A stretch of 64,000 nucleotides of DNA. Origin: Mycolicibacterium peregrinum (GTDB lineage: Bacteria; Actinomycetota; Actinomycetes; Mycobacteriales; Mycobacteriaceae). Made by a program: the position numbers and the translations under genes. Positions within the stretch are counted from its first letter, which is position 1. Each line of letters starts with the position of its first letter. The notes beneath the pieces are model-generated. The model did not search any database, had not been told where the DNA came from, and saw only the letters and a program-made list of their open reading frames with translations. Below, one piece after another: positions 1-8,824 of the stretch. The stretch spans positions 1 to 64,000 of the forward strand of contig NZ_LQPP01000029.1 in assembly GCF_002102345.1 (NCBI RefSeq), read 5' to 3'.

Positions 1-81
1 TACGTGTGGACCAAGACCGCCGACCAAATCCTGGCCAGCATCGCCAACTACTGCCTACGAATTAACGACTCAGGACACTAG
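1..81 (+). CDS. C-terminal end of a transposase-like protein (partial)
   Basis: An open frame from the first base reads YVWTKTADQILASIANYC and ends at a TAG at 79-81, giving 26 residues before the stop. The W-T-K-T-A-D-Q-I-L pattern followed by a short basic tail resembles the C-terminus of IS630-type transposases, but this is from memory and the family is not certain. The start lies outside the window. The stop codon overlaps the stop of the convergent gene at 78-704 by a few bases. Whether the element is intact cannot be judged from here, and no terminal inverted repeat is visible to the right. Confidence 0.5.
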   Translation, partial: YVWTKTADQILASIANYCLRINDSGH

Positions 82-704
82 TCGGCCGGCGCCTCGTCGG
101 GCTCGCCCTCGGGTTCGGCGTCGGGCACGTCGCGGCGTCGCGAGAACATCAGCACGATGTCACGGATCGGCGCCTCGCGCCGCCCACCCCATTCCGGGCC
201 GACGGCGTAGTCGGCATCGGTGGCGACGAACCGGTAGCCCGGTAGGTCCCGTTGCGGCGCGAAAGGAAACTTCATGTGCCACAAGCGGTCTGCCACGGCG
301 ACGGCGGCGTCCGGTGGCATCGGCCGGTCGATCCCGAGCGGAATACAGATGTCCTGCGTGTGAATCAGGATGTCCAGCAGCGGATCGACCTCTTTGGTCA
401 GCGGCGGGCGCTTACGCGAGCCCGCCATGGCGCGCAGCCGTGCGGTGATGGCGGCGGGCTCGGACGGATCTTCCAGCGCCGCCCGGCGAACCATCGCGTC
501 GAACCGGAAGCCCGACTTGAGCGCCGCCGGCAACATCTCGCCGATACTCGCGTGGGACTGCGTGATGTGGATGGCCACCTCGCGCACCGTCCAGCCCGCG
601 CACAGTGACGGGGTGGCCCACTGCTGCGGTTCGAGGGTGTCGAGGAGATCAGCGAGGTGTCCGCGCTGTTCATCGACATTGCGCCAGATCGTGTCGGAGT
701 CCAT
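78..704 (-). CDS. Maleylpyruvate isomerase/DinB-family mycothiol-dependent-type enzyme
   Basis: A 208-residue protein of the TIGR03083 / mycothiol-dependent maleylpyruvate isomerase N-terminal (DinB-like four-helix bundle) superfamily. The signature is W..PSLCAGWTVREVAIHIT near residues 30-50, where the His of the xHI/L segment is the usual first metal ligand. Further His residues (IHTQDICIPLG around 110-125) fit the rest of the metal site. Family members are cytosolic and use mycothiol or are uncharacterised, so the substrate is unknown. The gene is upstream of nothing on its strand, and its stop overlaps the transposase-like fragment. Two further distant relatives lie at 15690 and 48851. 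Confidence 0.8.
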   Translation of the reverse strand: MDSDTIWRNVDEQRGHLADLLDTLEPQQWATPSLCAGWTVREVAIHITQSHASIGEMLPAALKSGFRFDAMVRRAALEDPSEPAAITARLRAMAGSRKRPPLTKEVDPLLDILIHTQDICIPLGIDRPMPPDAAVAVADRLWHMKFPFAPQRDLPGYRFVATDADYAVGPEWGGRREAPIRDIVLMFSRRRDVPDAEPEGEPDEAPAD

Positions 705-758
705 GGCCGCTCCTATCGTCAGGGTCCTCTGAACAAACTAGTCGGGCCTGCAAACAGC

Positions 759-791
759 ACTCTGGCCCAGCACCGGGTGCTGGGCCAGAGT
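759..791 (-). terminator. Intrinsic-type terminator after the arylsulfatase gene
   Basis: Near-perfect inverted repeat ACTCTGGCCCAGCACC (759-774) / GGTGCTGGGCCAGAGT (776-791), 16 bp arms with essentially no spacer, so the real loop is a few bases opened at the tip. It sits 14 bp downstream of the arylsulfatase stop codon on the minus strand and is followed by a short T-rich stretch in that direction. It may also stop transcription from the other side. Confidence 0.75.
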
Positions 792-805
792 TTCGGCTCC
801 GTGGA

Positions 806-3337
806 TCAGTCGGTCGCGAACGCGGCCTGCGCCTCTCTGTTGAGGTCGATGTATTTCTCCTCGCTCACGTCGACCGCGACGCCCTTGATGGTGCCGCCGG
901 TGAACCGGCCCGGGTTCTGGTACAGATCGGACACGTTGTCGCCGCTGTCGAACCCGACGCACAATCCATCCCCGGCCAGGGTGAACTTGCCGGTCTGGGC
1001 CCGCATCGGTCCCTTCGCGGCCTCTTTGCCGTCTACGTAAAGAATTGTGGTTCCGAGGGATTCGCCATGTTCACCCTTCTTCTCCCAGATGAACTCCATG
1101 CCCAGTGCATGCTTGCCTTCCGGAAGCGGACCGGAGACGAACACCTGCTCGGGTTTGATACCGAGGAAGTTGTAGACGTAATGCAGCTTGTTGTCCTTGA
1201 TGAACAAGGAGTGCCCGCCGAAGCGGGAGCCGTGCGCGAACAGCACGCCCTGGGCATCCTTTGTCATATCAACGTCGGCGATGATCTTGTAGGAACGGCC
1301 GCGGATGTTGACCGCCACACCCTCGGGCACCGGCGCGGTGTCCGGGTAGTAGAGGTAGCGGGTGCGGGGCGGTTCGAACTGGGGGCGTTGAATAGTGATC
1401 AGGTCGACGGCGGTGCGGTCATCGAGGGGCAGAACGTAGTTGTTCTTGGCCTCCTCGTTCCACGCGTCGATCAGCTCCTTGAGCTTGTCCGGGTTCTGAT
1501 CGGCCACGTTCTTGGCCTCGGAGCGATCCTCGTCGACGTGGAAGAGCTCCCACTTGTCCTGATCGAAATGGCCTTTTCCGCTGATCGGCGCGTGCAGTGC
1601 TGACGCCTTCCAGCCGTCCTGCCAGATGCCGCGGGTGCCCAGCATCGCGTAGTACTGCCGCTTCTTGGTGGTGGGGGCATCGGCGCCGTCGAAGCTGTAC
1701 CGCATCGACACCCCGTTGACCGGGTACTGCTTGATGCCGCGGTACTCCTCGGGCATCTCGATGCCCGCGACGTCGAGGATCGTCGGGACCACGTCAGTCG
1801 CGTGGTGGTACTGATGGCGCACCTCGCCCCTGGCCTTGATGCCCTTGGGCCAGTGGATGACCATCGGATCGCAGGTGCCGCCCGAGAACTGCGAGTAGCG
1901 CTTGAACATCTGGAACGGCGTGGAAAATGCCACCGCCCAGCCCGTCGGATAGTGGTTATAGGTATCAGGGGTGCCGAGCTTGTCGAGCATCTTCATGTTC
2001 TCGGCCAGGTCATCGGGGTAGCCGTTGAAGAATTTGTTCTCGTTGACCGACCCGTTCGGCGACCCCTCACCGGATGCGCCGTTGTCGGCGCAGTAGAAGA
2101 TGACAGTGTTGTCCAGCTGCCCGGTCTGCTCCAGGTAGTCGACGACGCGGCCGACCTGGGCATCGGTGTACTCGGAGAAGCCGGCGAACACCTCGGCCAT
2201 CCGGCTGAACAATTTCTTCTCATCGGGGTTCAGTGAATCCCACGGCCGCACCGCATCGGCCTCCGAAGCCACATCGGCAGGCAACGGGTTGATCGGTGTC
2301 AGCTCGGTGCCCTTGGGCATGATGCCCTTGTCGATCATCCGGCCCAGTACCCACTCCCGGTAGGCCTCGTAGCCATCGTCGAACTTGCCCTTGTACTTCG
2401 CGGAGTACTCCTCAGGGCTGTGATGCGGAGCGTGGTTCGCGCCGGGGCAGAACCACATATACCAGGGCTTGGACGGGTTGCTGGAGCGCTGGTCGCGTAG
2501 CATCCGAATCGCTTGATCCGCAAGGTCTTTGGACAAGTGGTAGCCCTGTTCTGGGGCGTACGGCTGGTCGATGAACCGATTGTCCTCGGACAGATCGGGA
2601 TACCACTGGTTGGTTTCACCGCCCAGGAATCCGTAGAACCGGTCGAAGCCCTTCTGCAGCGGCCATTCCGATTTGCTACCGCCGCTGGAGACGTCCTCTT
2701 CGGGCACGTTGTGGTCTTTGCCCACCCAGAAGGTGCTGTAACCGTTGTCCTGCAGCACTTGCCCGACCGTCGCGCACTGTGCGGGCAGTCGTGCCGCCGC
2801 ACCCGGGAAGCCGTCGGAACCCTCGGTGATAGTTGCGAACCGGTTCACATGGTGATTGCGGCCGGTCAACATGCAGGACCGGGTGGGCGAACACAGCGCC
2901 GTGGTATGCCACTGCGAATAGGTGAGCCCGTTGTCGGCCAGCTTCTGCAGCGTCGGCATGTTGATCCGGCCGCCGTACGGCGACCACGAGGCCATACCGG
3001 TGTCGTCGAAGAGCACCACCAGGACGTTGGGTGCGCCCTCCGGGGCGTGCTTGAGCTCGAAGGGCTTCCAATCCGGCTTCGAGTCACGAACATCCAGTTC
3101 GATCTTGCCGTCGAAGCCTTCGTTGATGCCCGTGCCGTAGTCGGGAGGGCCGGCTTTGCCGGCGGCGCTCGGCTTTCCAGAGTTGTCTTCGCATCCGGCG
3201 ACGAACGCGCCGGCAGCGGCTACTCCGACTCCGGTGGCAGCGATGCCCCCCAGCATCGAACGTCTCGACAATTTGCCGCGCTTGTTGTCCTCGGACTGGC
3301 CCATGTCATCGGTATTCGATTCCATGTCAGCTGACAC
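806..3337 (-). CDS. Exported arylsulfatase (Tat signal, lipobox)
   Basis: An 843-residue type I sulfatase that hydrolyses sulfate esters. The active-site signature C149-S-P-T-R-S (CSPTRSCMLTGR) carries the cysteine converted to formylglycine by the FGE/SumF system, and VVLFDDTGM (about 107-115) supplies the first metal-binding Asp residues. The N-terminus has a twin-arginine motif (SRRSMLGG, about 24-31), a hydrophobic stretch and a lipobox ending at C49 (FVAGC). It is therefore predicted to be a Tat-exported, lipid-anchored enzyme. Length suits the long mycobacterial AtsD-like branch (about 790 aa). It is monocistronic, followed by a strong hairpin. A sulfur role is inferred, in line with the arylsulfotransferase/ABC operon at 52.8-56.8 kb. 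Confidence 0.92.
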   Translation of the reverse strand: MSADMESNTDDMGQSEDNKRGKLSRRSMLGGIAATGVGVAAAGAFVAGCEDNSGKPSAAGKAGPPDYGTGINEGFDGKIELDVRDSKPDWKPFELKHAPEGAPNVLVVLFDDTGMASWSPYGGRINMPTLQKLADNGLTYSQWHTTALCSPTRSCMLTGRNHHVNRFATITEGSDGFPGAAARLPAQCATVGQVLQDNGYSTFWVGKDHNVPEEDVSSGGSKSEWPLQKGFDRFYGFLGGETNQWYPDLSEDNRFIDQPYAPEQGYHLSKDLADQAIRMLRDQRSSNPSKPWYMWFCPGANHAPHHSPEEYSAKYKGKFDDGYEAYREWVLGRMIDKGIMPKGTELTPINPLPADVASEADAVRPWDSLNPDEKKLFSRMAEVFAGFSEYTDAQVGRVVDYLEQTGQLDNTVIFYCADNGASGEGSPNGSVNENKFFNGYPDDLAENMKMLDKLGTPDTYNHYPTGWAVAFSTPFQMFKRYSQFSGGTCDPMVIHWPKGIKARGEVRHQYHHATDVVPTILDVAGIEMPEEYRGIKQYPVNGVSMRYSFDGADAPTTKKRQYYAMLGTRGIWQDGWKASALHAPISGKGHFDQDKWELFHVDEDRSEAKNVADQNPDKLKELIDAWNEEAKNNYVLPLDDRTAVDLITIQRPQFEPPRTRYLYYPDTAPVPEGVAVNIRGRSYKIIADVDMTKDAQGVLFAHGSRFGGHSLFIKDNKLHYVYNFLGIKPEQVFVSGPLPEGKHALGMEFIWEKKGEHGESLGTTILYVDGKEAAKGPMRAQTGKFTLAGDGLCVGFDSGDNVSDLYQNPGRFTGGTIKGVAVDVSEEKYIDLNREAQAAFATD

Positions 3338-3437
3338 TATGCCCGATTCGACGGATTGTCCGGATAAATGACGGCACGAGTTGCTAACAGTTGATATGCA
3401 TTGTGGGCCAAGACATCACCCATTATGGGTGATATTC

Positions 3438-3998
3438 CTACAGTGGTATCGGACGATTCAAATCGTCGGCGTCATCGTTGGCGAGTAGTTCATGGAAACT
3501 GCGCAATGCCGACGCGCACGCCGCCCGCTCGGCCGGATCGAGTCGATCGAGTACCTTGCTGAGTTCCCGCCTGCGGCGGGTGTTCACCTGCCGGACCAGT
3601 TTGCGGCCACGCTCGGTGAGCGACAGCGTGACGACACTGCGGTTGCTCGGGTCGGAGCCGCGCGTCAGATGGCCGGAGGCATCCAGCCGGTCGGCCAACC
3701 GCGTCACCGTCGACCCGACCACCCCGAGCGCCTGCGCGCACTCCGTCGATGTCGACTTCCCGCGCGCCTGGAGCACGAGCAGCAGCCGGCACTGCGGCAG
3801 TGAGATCTCCAGTTGCTCGACGCTGCGCAGCGCCACGCCCACCAGATCTCGGGTTGCGACTTCGAATGCCGATAGTTCATCGACCGGAGTTCGGGTCATT
3901 TCGTGCTGCGGCGCGCTGCCCATCCAGGGAGTATCCCACGGGAAGGGGTCTGGTGGTTGTGAGTCTGCTGTGGAGGCCTGATGTTTTGGCCTATACAT
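3438..3998 (-). CDS. MarR-family transcriptional regulator
   Basis: A winged-helix regulator of the MarR family. The core is LPQCRLLLVLQARGKST, then the recognition helix region ALGVVGSTVTRLADRLDASGHLTR and the wing GSDPSNRSVVTLSLTERGRKLV, so a complete DNA-binding domain with a basic helix after it (NTRRRRELSKVLDRL). The reading frame allows 186 residues, but the first 25 look unlike the family. Starts at 3923 (MGSAPQ) or a little further in (MTRTPV) are more plausible; no strong ribosome binding site decides it. It could regulate itself or the rhomboid-like gene that diverges from it. The ligand is unknown. Confidence 0.85.
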   Translation of the reverse strand: MYRPKHQASTADSQPPDPFPWDTPWMGSAPQHEMTRTPVDELSAFEVATRDLVGVALRSVEQLEISLPQCRLLLVLQARGKSTSTECAQALGVVGSTVTRLADRLDASGHLTRGSDPSNRSVVTLSLTERGRKLVRQVNTRRRRELSKVLDRLDPAERAACASALRSFHELLANDDADDLNRPIPL

Positions 3999-4081
3999 TC
4001 AATGCATTCCGGGTGGTCGGACATATGTTCATGAAAAATGTTGTGCACCAGTATGATTCGTAAACATGAATCGACTCACGA

Positions 4082-4852
4082 TTGTCGCCGCAGTCGGATT
4101 TCCGGCGTCGGATGAGGTGTGGGGCGAAGGGGCACTGTCCATGTCTGCGCAATTCCAGCGCTCGCCCAGCCATCACGCCCATACTGAATATTGTGCGCCC
4201 GAGGTCATGGCCGGCGGCGGTGTGGAGATATGTGCGCAGCGCCCCGCTGACCTATGCCTGGTTGGTCGCGCTGCTGGTCACCACGATCATTCAGCGCCAA
4301 ATGCACGGGCGCGAGCTCCATGCCCTGTTGGTCGAAAGCTCCACCAACATCCACCACCTGGGTACGGACCCGCTCTACGTGTTGGTCACCAGCCTGTTCT
4401 GGATCGACGGGCGGTACTGGACGCCATACCTGGTGTTGTTCAGCCTGATACTTGCCCCGGCTGAGCGTTGGCTCGGCCAGATCCGTTGGTTGACAGTAGG
4501 TTTGATCGCGCACGTGCTGGCGACCTACATCAGCGAAGGCTTGCTGTACCTGGCGATCCACGATCACCTCGCACCCGAACGGCTCGTCCATGTGCGCGAC
4601 GTCGGGGTCAGTTACTTCCTCGTCGGGGTCGGGGCGGTGTTGGCCTACCGCATGCCGCGACCGTGGCGCTGGGTCTATCTCGGTGCGGCGTTTGTGTACT
4701 TCGGTGCCGCCCTGGTCAGCAATATCAACTTCACCGCGATCGGCCACATGGCGGCGCTGCTGATCGGGCTGTGCTGCTATCCGCTCACGCGGAAGGGTGG
4801 TCGGGTGGGGCGGGGGTCCGCATCGGCGCCGGTTTCTACCGCAGGGTCGTAA
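4082..4852 (+). CDS. Rhomboid-like integral membrane protein
   Basis: A polytopic membrane protein of up to 256 residues with about six hydrophobic segments. Its pattern matches the actinobacterial rhomboid-like family: HHLGTDPLYVLVTSLFW in the first loop, GVSYFLVGVGAV around residue 180, and TAIGHMAALLIG near residue 220. The Ser of GVSY and the His of GHMAALLIG stand where the catalytic Ser-His dyad of rhomboid proteases stands, so intramembrane proteolysis is possible but unproven; many mycobacterial relatives are annotated as inactive. The first about 45 residues (Cys/Arg rich) look non-native, and a GTG at 4220 just before WRYVRSAPLTYAW is an alternative start. No substrate can be named. 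Confidence 0.65.
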   Translation: MSPQSDFRRRMRCGAKGHCPCLRNSSARPAITPILNIVRPRSWPAAVWRYVRSAPLTYAWLVALLVTTIIQRQMHGRELHALLVESSTNIHHLGTDPLYVLVTSLFWIDGRYWTPYLVLFSLILAPAERWLGQIRWLTVGLIAHVLATYISEGLLYLAIHDHLAPERLVHVRDVGVSYFLVGVGAVLAYRMPRPWRWVYLGAAFVYFGAALVSNINFTAIGHMAALLIGLCCYPLTRKGGRVGRGSASAPVSTAGS

Positions 4853-4899
4853 CTGCCGTCGCACAACAGCCCAGGTGTGGAGAACCGTGGAGGGGGCGG

Positions 4900-5547
4900 T
4901 CAAGACCGCGGTTGGGTCAGCAATGCCACCACCGCGTCGGTCAACGTCGCGCGGGCAATCTCGAGGTCCGAGGTGAAGCCGATCTGGCGTTCGTTGCTCA
5001 GTCCCCGGATCGCGGCGGGCAACAGGCACCGCACCCGGTACAGCTGGTTCGGATCGAGATCGAGCCCGTCCATCAGATAGTCGAACCCTTGAATCCAGTC
5101 GAGTTCGCGCGCCGCGAAAGCCGCTGCCGTCAAAGGATACTCGGCGGCGATATCGGAACGGCGTGCGGGCAGCGAGGTGCGCAACGCCGTCAATGCCCGA
5201 CCTTCGGTGGTGTCCAGGTAGGTCCATACCGAGTCGATGGCTCCGGTCACCCGCTCCCGCAAGGTGCCTGTGCGCGCAGGTCTGTCTGCGTCGGACGACC
5301 AACTGCGGGAATGAATCTCGGTGATCACCGCGACCCACAGCCCGTCCAGATCGCCGAACTGATGCTGCACCGTGCCCCACGTGACGCCCGCATCCTTGGC
5401 GATGCGGTTCGCCGACACCGGCTCGCCACTGCTGTCGGCCAGGCAGCGGATCGCGACGTCGAGCAGACGTGCTCGCGTCTCCAGGCCGCGCTTGTTCAGG
5501 CGGGTGCCCGCGGCCGACTGGGTGGCCGCAGACGGGACCGCGGCCAC
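4900..5547 (-). CDS. TetR-family transcriptional regulator
   Basis: A 215-residue protein with a TetR-type helix-turn-helix in residues about 18-65: KRGLETRARLLDVAIRCLAD, then RIAKDAGVTWGTVQHQFGDLDGLWVAVI. The VTWGTVQHQF segment is a variant of the usual recognition helix motif. The C-terminal ligand-binding half is helical with no recognisable family signature. It lies 44 bp downstream of the F420-type oxidoreductase gene on the same strand, so the two are probably co-transcribed and the regulator may control that enzyme. The effector is unknown. Confidence 0.85.
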   Translation of the reverse strand: MAAVPSAATQSAAGTRLNKRGLETRARLLDVAIRCLADSSGEPVSANRIAKDAGVTWGTVQHQFGDLDGLWVAVITEIHSRSWSSDADRPARTGTLRERVTGAIDSVWTYLDTTEGRALTALRTSLPARRSDIAAEYPLTAAAFAARELDWIQGFDYLMDGLDLDPNQLYRVRCLLPAAIRGLSNERQIGFTSDLEIARATLTDAVVALLTQPRS

Positions 5548-5591
5548 CCATTGTTCTCGAGCGCGGGTGGCCTGCGGGGATTCGCGGGAGT

Positions 5592-6692
5592 TCAGGCGAA
5601 CCGCCCGGGGTTCGCCGCGACCGCGCGTCGTAGCGTGGGCCGGTTGGCCCGGTAGGCCTGCACGACGGGCGCGAGTTCGTGTGGACTCGCCCCGTGCATG
5701 ATGACCGAGTGGGTGCCCAGGTCATACTGCCGGGCAATGGTTTTGGCGCAGTCCTGCGGCGATCCCTTGGCCACCGGGTCCAGCCATTCGGCGGGAATCA
5801 GGTCGGCGATCCGCTGCAGCGTCTCGAACGAGGCACTGGCGTCGATTGGCCCCGCGGCGGCTGCGTCGGCGAACAGATCGGTCTGCTTGATCCGCTCCCA
5901 CGCCGCGGGGTCCCAGCCGTTGGCCGACACCAAAACGTCCGCGTACGCCTGCAGGTACGTGGCGAGCCGGCCGACACCGCGACGCATCTGATCCTCCGGC
6001 GACAATGCGTCGGGGACCGTGGCTAGGCACGCCCAGATGCGGACGCTGTCGGGATCCCGGCCGGCGCGTTCCGCACCCCGGCGCACCGCCTCGACCGACG
6101 ACGTCGTCGCCTCGTCGGAGAAGAAGGTGTGGAGCACAACGAAATCGGCGATCTCGCCGGCGAGCTCCATCGTCTTGGGGCCGACCGCCACCAGCCCGAT
6201 CGGCGGTCCGTCGGGCAGGCCGCTGGCATGACGCAGGAACGGCCACTTCCCGGCCGGGCCATCGTGGTCCAGGATCATCTCGCCAGCCCAGAGCCGGCGC
6301 AGGATGCCGAAGAAGTCGCGGAGTCGTGCCTCGGTCACCACCGGCAGGCCGATCGCCTGCCAGTACGCCGCCATCCCGCGCCCGAACGCCATGGCGAAGC
6401 GGCCCTCGGTGAGTGCGTGCATCGTCGAGCCGATCGTCGCGGTGACCGTGGGATGGCGCGTGTGGTAATTCGTCGACGGCGCGATGCCCAGGGTGGTGCT
6501 GGCGCCCGCGACCGCTCCCGAGAGGACCGCCGGGTCCTTCACCGTGAACCGTTCACCGATGTGGCAGGAGCCCAGGCCGAGCGCATCCGCGGTACGGGCT
6601 TCGGGCAGAACCACCCGGACATCCGCGGGGTGGCGGGTCACGGCGTAGTAGCCGAGCTCGTTGAGTTGGTCTTCGGGCTGGTTCGCGCTCAA
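5592..6692 (-). CDS. LLM-class (F420-type) oxidoreductase
   Basis: A luciferase-like (bacterial TIM barrel) oxidoreductase of the TIGR03857-like F420-dependent group in mycobacteria. It starts NELGYYAVTRHP, with GLGSCHIGERF in strand 2, then the ALTEGRFAMAFGRGM and RDFFGILRRLWAGE helices typical of LLM enzymes. I place the start at a TTG (6692) because GAAAGG sits 8 bp upstream and the family normally begins just before this point; the frame stays open to an ATG at 6752. That gives 366 residues. The cofactor is inferred from the subfamily, not seen directly. It is followed on the same strand by a TetR gene. Confidence 0.8.
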   Translation of the reverse strand: MSANQPEDQLNELGYYAVTRHPADVRVVLPEARTADALGLGSCHIGERFTVKDPAVLSGAVAGASTTLGIAPSTNYHTRHPTVTATIGSTMHALTEGRFAMAFGRGMAAYWQAIGLPVVTEARLRDFFGILRRLWAGEMILDHDGPAGKWPFLRHASGLPDGPPIGLVAVGPKTMELAGEIADFVVLHTFFSDEATTSSVEAVRRGAERAGRDPDSVRIWACLATVPDALSPEDQMRRGVGRLATYLQAYADVLVSANGWDPAAWERIKQTDLFADAAAAGPIDASASFETLQRIADLIPAEWLDPVAKGSPQDCAKTIARQYDLGTHSVIMHGASPHELAPVVQAYRANRPTLRRAVAANPGRFA

Positions 6693-6949
6693 TGACGTGC
6701 CTTTCGTTCCGCGGACGTCTAGCACTGTCAGTCCGGCGAGGGCAATTGTCAATGAGGGTTCTCAATGAATGGGAGGATGGGGCGGCATGAGCTGAGCGCC
6801 GGCAAGTTCAAGCGTGTGCACGGCGGTGGACAATGCCGTCCGGCATCGTTCGTTGAAGTATTGTGCTGCAACCACTCTCGTGGTCTTCCGGTGCTAATGC
6901 GGCAGCAATCATCGACGGGCGGTGACGGCTCGCCCGCTACCGGTCCGGC

Positions 6950-7198
6950 CTACCAGCGAGTGCCGTCGAGCCCCGGAATTACGCACCGGCCGTCAGCGGC
7001 CACCCGCCCAATCACCATGCCGTCATACCCCGTGCACGATGAGTTGAGCGGCTCGCAGGTGTTGACGGACGTGATCACCTTGTCGGGGCCGCAGGGGGAG
7101 CCGGGCGCTGGCGGGTCGGCATTGGCGACGGCGGTGGTGAAGCCCAGCGTCAGTATTGCTGCGGCAGTAACGACGAGTGTGCGGGTTGCGTCGAACAT
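6950..7198 (-). CDS. Small secreted protein of unknown function
   Basis: An 82-residue protein starting MFDATRTLVVTAAAIL with a clean Sec signal peptide that ends at about ANA-DPPAP (residue 27). The mature part is about 55 residues, with four Cys (CGPDK, NTC, SSC, RC) that could form two disulfides and a GRVAADGRCVIPG motif common in small mycobacterial exported proteins. The start at 7198 is chosen because GGAGGT lies just upstream and the signal peptide begins there; the frame also runs 30 residues further upstream. Function unknown; it is monocistronic. Confidence 0.7.
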   Translation of the reverse strand: MFDATRTLVVTAAAILTLGFTTAVANADPPAPGSPCGPDKVITSVNTCEPLNSSCTGYDGMVIGRVAADGRCVIPGLDGTRW

Positions 7199-7383
7199 GA
7201 TCGGTACCTCCGGCCGATGGTCCCCGACAACTGCCAATGCTACTCGTGTAGTCCGAGTCGGTTCCGATGATCGCGCGGGCGGCACCACACAGCCTCCGAC
7301 GTTCTACCAGCTCGGTCGGCTGGTCGCTGGGCCGCCGGTTCGAGTTAACCGGCAAATCGCGATCCGCCGCTGACCTGCATGTG

Positions 7384-7457
7384 TGGAGCCGATGACGGGA
7401 ATCGAACCCGCGTATTCAGCTTGGGAAGCTGATGTTCTGCCATTGAACTACATCGGC
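7384..7457 (-). tRNA. tRNA-Gly (anticodon TCC)
   Basis: The minus strand folds into a full cloverleaf of 74 nt: acceptor GCCGATG/CATCGGC, D arm GTTC-AATGGCA-GAAC, anticodon arm TCAGC-TTCCCAA-GCTGA with anticodon TCC, T arm GCGGG-TTCGATT-CCCGT, and an encoded 3' TCCA. The same type of tRNA-Gly sits upstream of dcd in M. tuberculosis, which supports the synteny. Confidence 0.95.
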
Positions 7458-7818
7458 ATGGTGCTGACGAAGGATAGCAACCCGGCTCGCGTTGTGGGTA
7501 AGGCGGGCGGAGATCATCTCGGCGAGTCTAAGAAATTGACGCCGACTCACCTGGCGGGTGATGGGCGGTGGCTGGCGAAGGTTGGTGACGCGCCCAACGC
7601 GTGGCTGCCCAGTGCGGACCCGGCGCCCCGCATGGTGTGGCGAAACGTATGGCCCCAGAACATGATTGCTGTTCACACCCGACCCTGAGAGTCATGTAAA
7701 TCCTCGGGCCGCCGCTCTCAGGCGCCTTCTCTAACGTCGGTAGTCGTGGGCTCCATCCGGCGCTGAATGGAGCGAACAGGTCCGCACGACGGGCCGAACC
7801 AATCAAGGGGTTCTACCC
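7458..7818. other. 361-bp intergenic region with an inverted repeat
   Basis: No convincing gene on either strand; the open frame that crosses the tRNA is an artefact. The only structure I see is an 8-bp inverted repeat CCTGAGAG (7684-7691) / CTCTCAGG (7715-7722) with a 23-base spacer, about 100 bp before the DUF7159-type gene. It may be a leader hairpin or regulator site. The right end carries the promoter and leader of the next gene, with AAGGGG 8 bp before its ATG. Confidence 0.4.
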
Positions 7819-8808
7819 ATGGATGTTGTTATCGGTATTGCCATGACCTCGCGTGACGCCCGGCTTCTCCTGGTTGAAGGCGCTCAGGGCGATGGCGCGG
7901 TGATCGACCACGACTCGCTCGACACGGACACCCGCATCGGCGTCGAGCACCCTGGCTTTCACGAGTACGTCGTCAATGCGGTGCTCGATACCTACGCCGA
8001 CGCTCCCGCGAACGGATACACCGTCACGCGCGTCGCGTTGACCTGGACCGGCGCCGTCGATGCGCACGCCAAACTGGTGCTCGACGCCCTCGCGGAGCAG
8101 GGCGTCGCCAAAGTCGCAGTGGTCGCCACGGCCGACGCGCTCGAAGCGGCTGTCGAATACACCGTCCAAGTCGCGGACTGCGACTCCATTGCGCTGTGCG
8201 TGGTGGAACCCGAGGAGACCATGCTGGCCGTGATCGGCGCCGAGCAAGAGGACGGCACACGCCGATTGCGTAGTCGCCGTCTGGATGAGGCTGACGAGGC
8301 TACCGCGGTGTTGGCGCTTCGCGGTGTCTGCGAGAGCTTCCCCGAGCCGATCGCCGAAGTTGCCGTCTCGGGATCCGCCCCGGACGCGGAAAGCCTTGTC
8401 GAGGAAATCAATTCAGTGATGTCGCGGCCCGTCGTGCTCGGCGACGACGCGGCCCTGCTGCTGGCGCGCGGTGCGCTGCTTGCCAGCTCCGAGTTTCGGG
8501 ACGAGGCTGCGCCGGCTCCCAAGTACGACCCGGTGATGCGAACTCTGGCCACGATCCTGACGACGGCGGTGCTGATCGTGGCGGGTTCGGTGTTCCTGGC
8601 GATCACCGTGCACGGGAACGACGGCAGTCCTCCACCGCAGGCGTCGACCCCGGCCGAACACGCTGCGCCCGTCCCGCCGGCCGAGCCGCCCATCCACACC
8701 GTCGTACGCAAGGTGGTGCCCCTGGCCGGGCGAGCGGCTGAGAGATCGTTGGCCGCGCCCTACGCTGACACCTCGGGCCCGCCGTTGACGGGGGTGGTCC
8801 GTCGCTAA
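7819..8808 (+). CDS. DUF7159-type membrane protein with Pro-rich tail
   Basis: A 329-residue protein. Residues 1-230 form a domain starting [19 protein letters not shown], with a middle segment [18 protein letters not shown] and a final [16 protein letters not shown]. These positions resemble the phosphate-1, phosphate-2 and adenosine segments of actin/Hsp70 folds, in degenerate form. One transmembrane segment follows (about 240-265, [20 protein letters not shown]), then a short Pro-rich tail. The predicted topology puts the domain in the cytoplasm and the tail outside. It is a paralogue of the protein at 11214-12836 and precedes dcd by 16 bp. Function unknown; comparison with Rv0312 of M. 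tuberculosis is from memory. Confidence 0.7.
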   Translation: MDVVIGIAMTSRDARLLLVEGAQGDGAVIDHDSLDTDTRIGVEHPGFHEYVVNAVLDTYADAPANGYTVTRVALTWTGAVDAHAKLVLDALAEQGVAKVAVVATADALEAAVEYTVQVADCDSIALCVVEPEETMLAVIGAEQEDGTRRLRSRRLDEADEATAVLALRGVCESFPEPIAEVAVSGSAPDAESLVEEINSVMSRPVVLGDDAALLLARGALLASSEFRDEAAPAPKYDPVMRTLATILTTAVLIVAGSVFLAITVHGNDGSPPPQASTPAEHAAPVPPAEPPIHTVVRKVVPLAGRAAERSLAAPYADTSGPPLTGVVRR

Positions 8809-8824
8809 CCGATACGCTCGTCGG

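Noticed and set aside
1..81. Intact mobile element at the left edge
   Set aside because: Only the last 26 codons are visible and no inverted repeat or target duplication can be seen to the right.
605..1603. Plus-strand frame across the arylsulfatase 3' half
   Set aside because: Antisense of the sulfatase and extends through its terminator.
4205..5737. 510-codon minus-strand frame across the rhomboid-like and TetR genes
   Set aside because: Composition is Arg/Pro/Gly-rich and without family features, and it overlaps supported genes in other frames.
7383..7688. 101-codon plus-strand frame starting at the tRNA-Gly
   Set aside because: It reads through the antisense of a complete tRNA gene. 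Short peptides of this kind are common mis-annotations over tRNAs.
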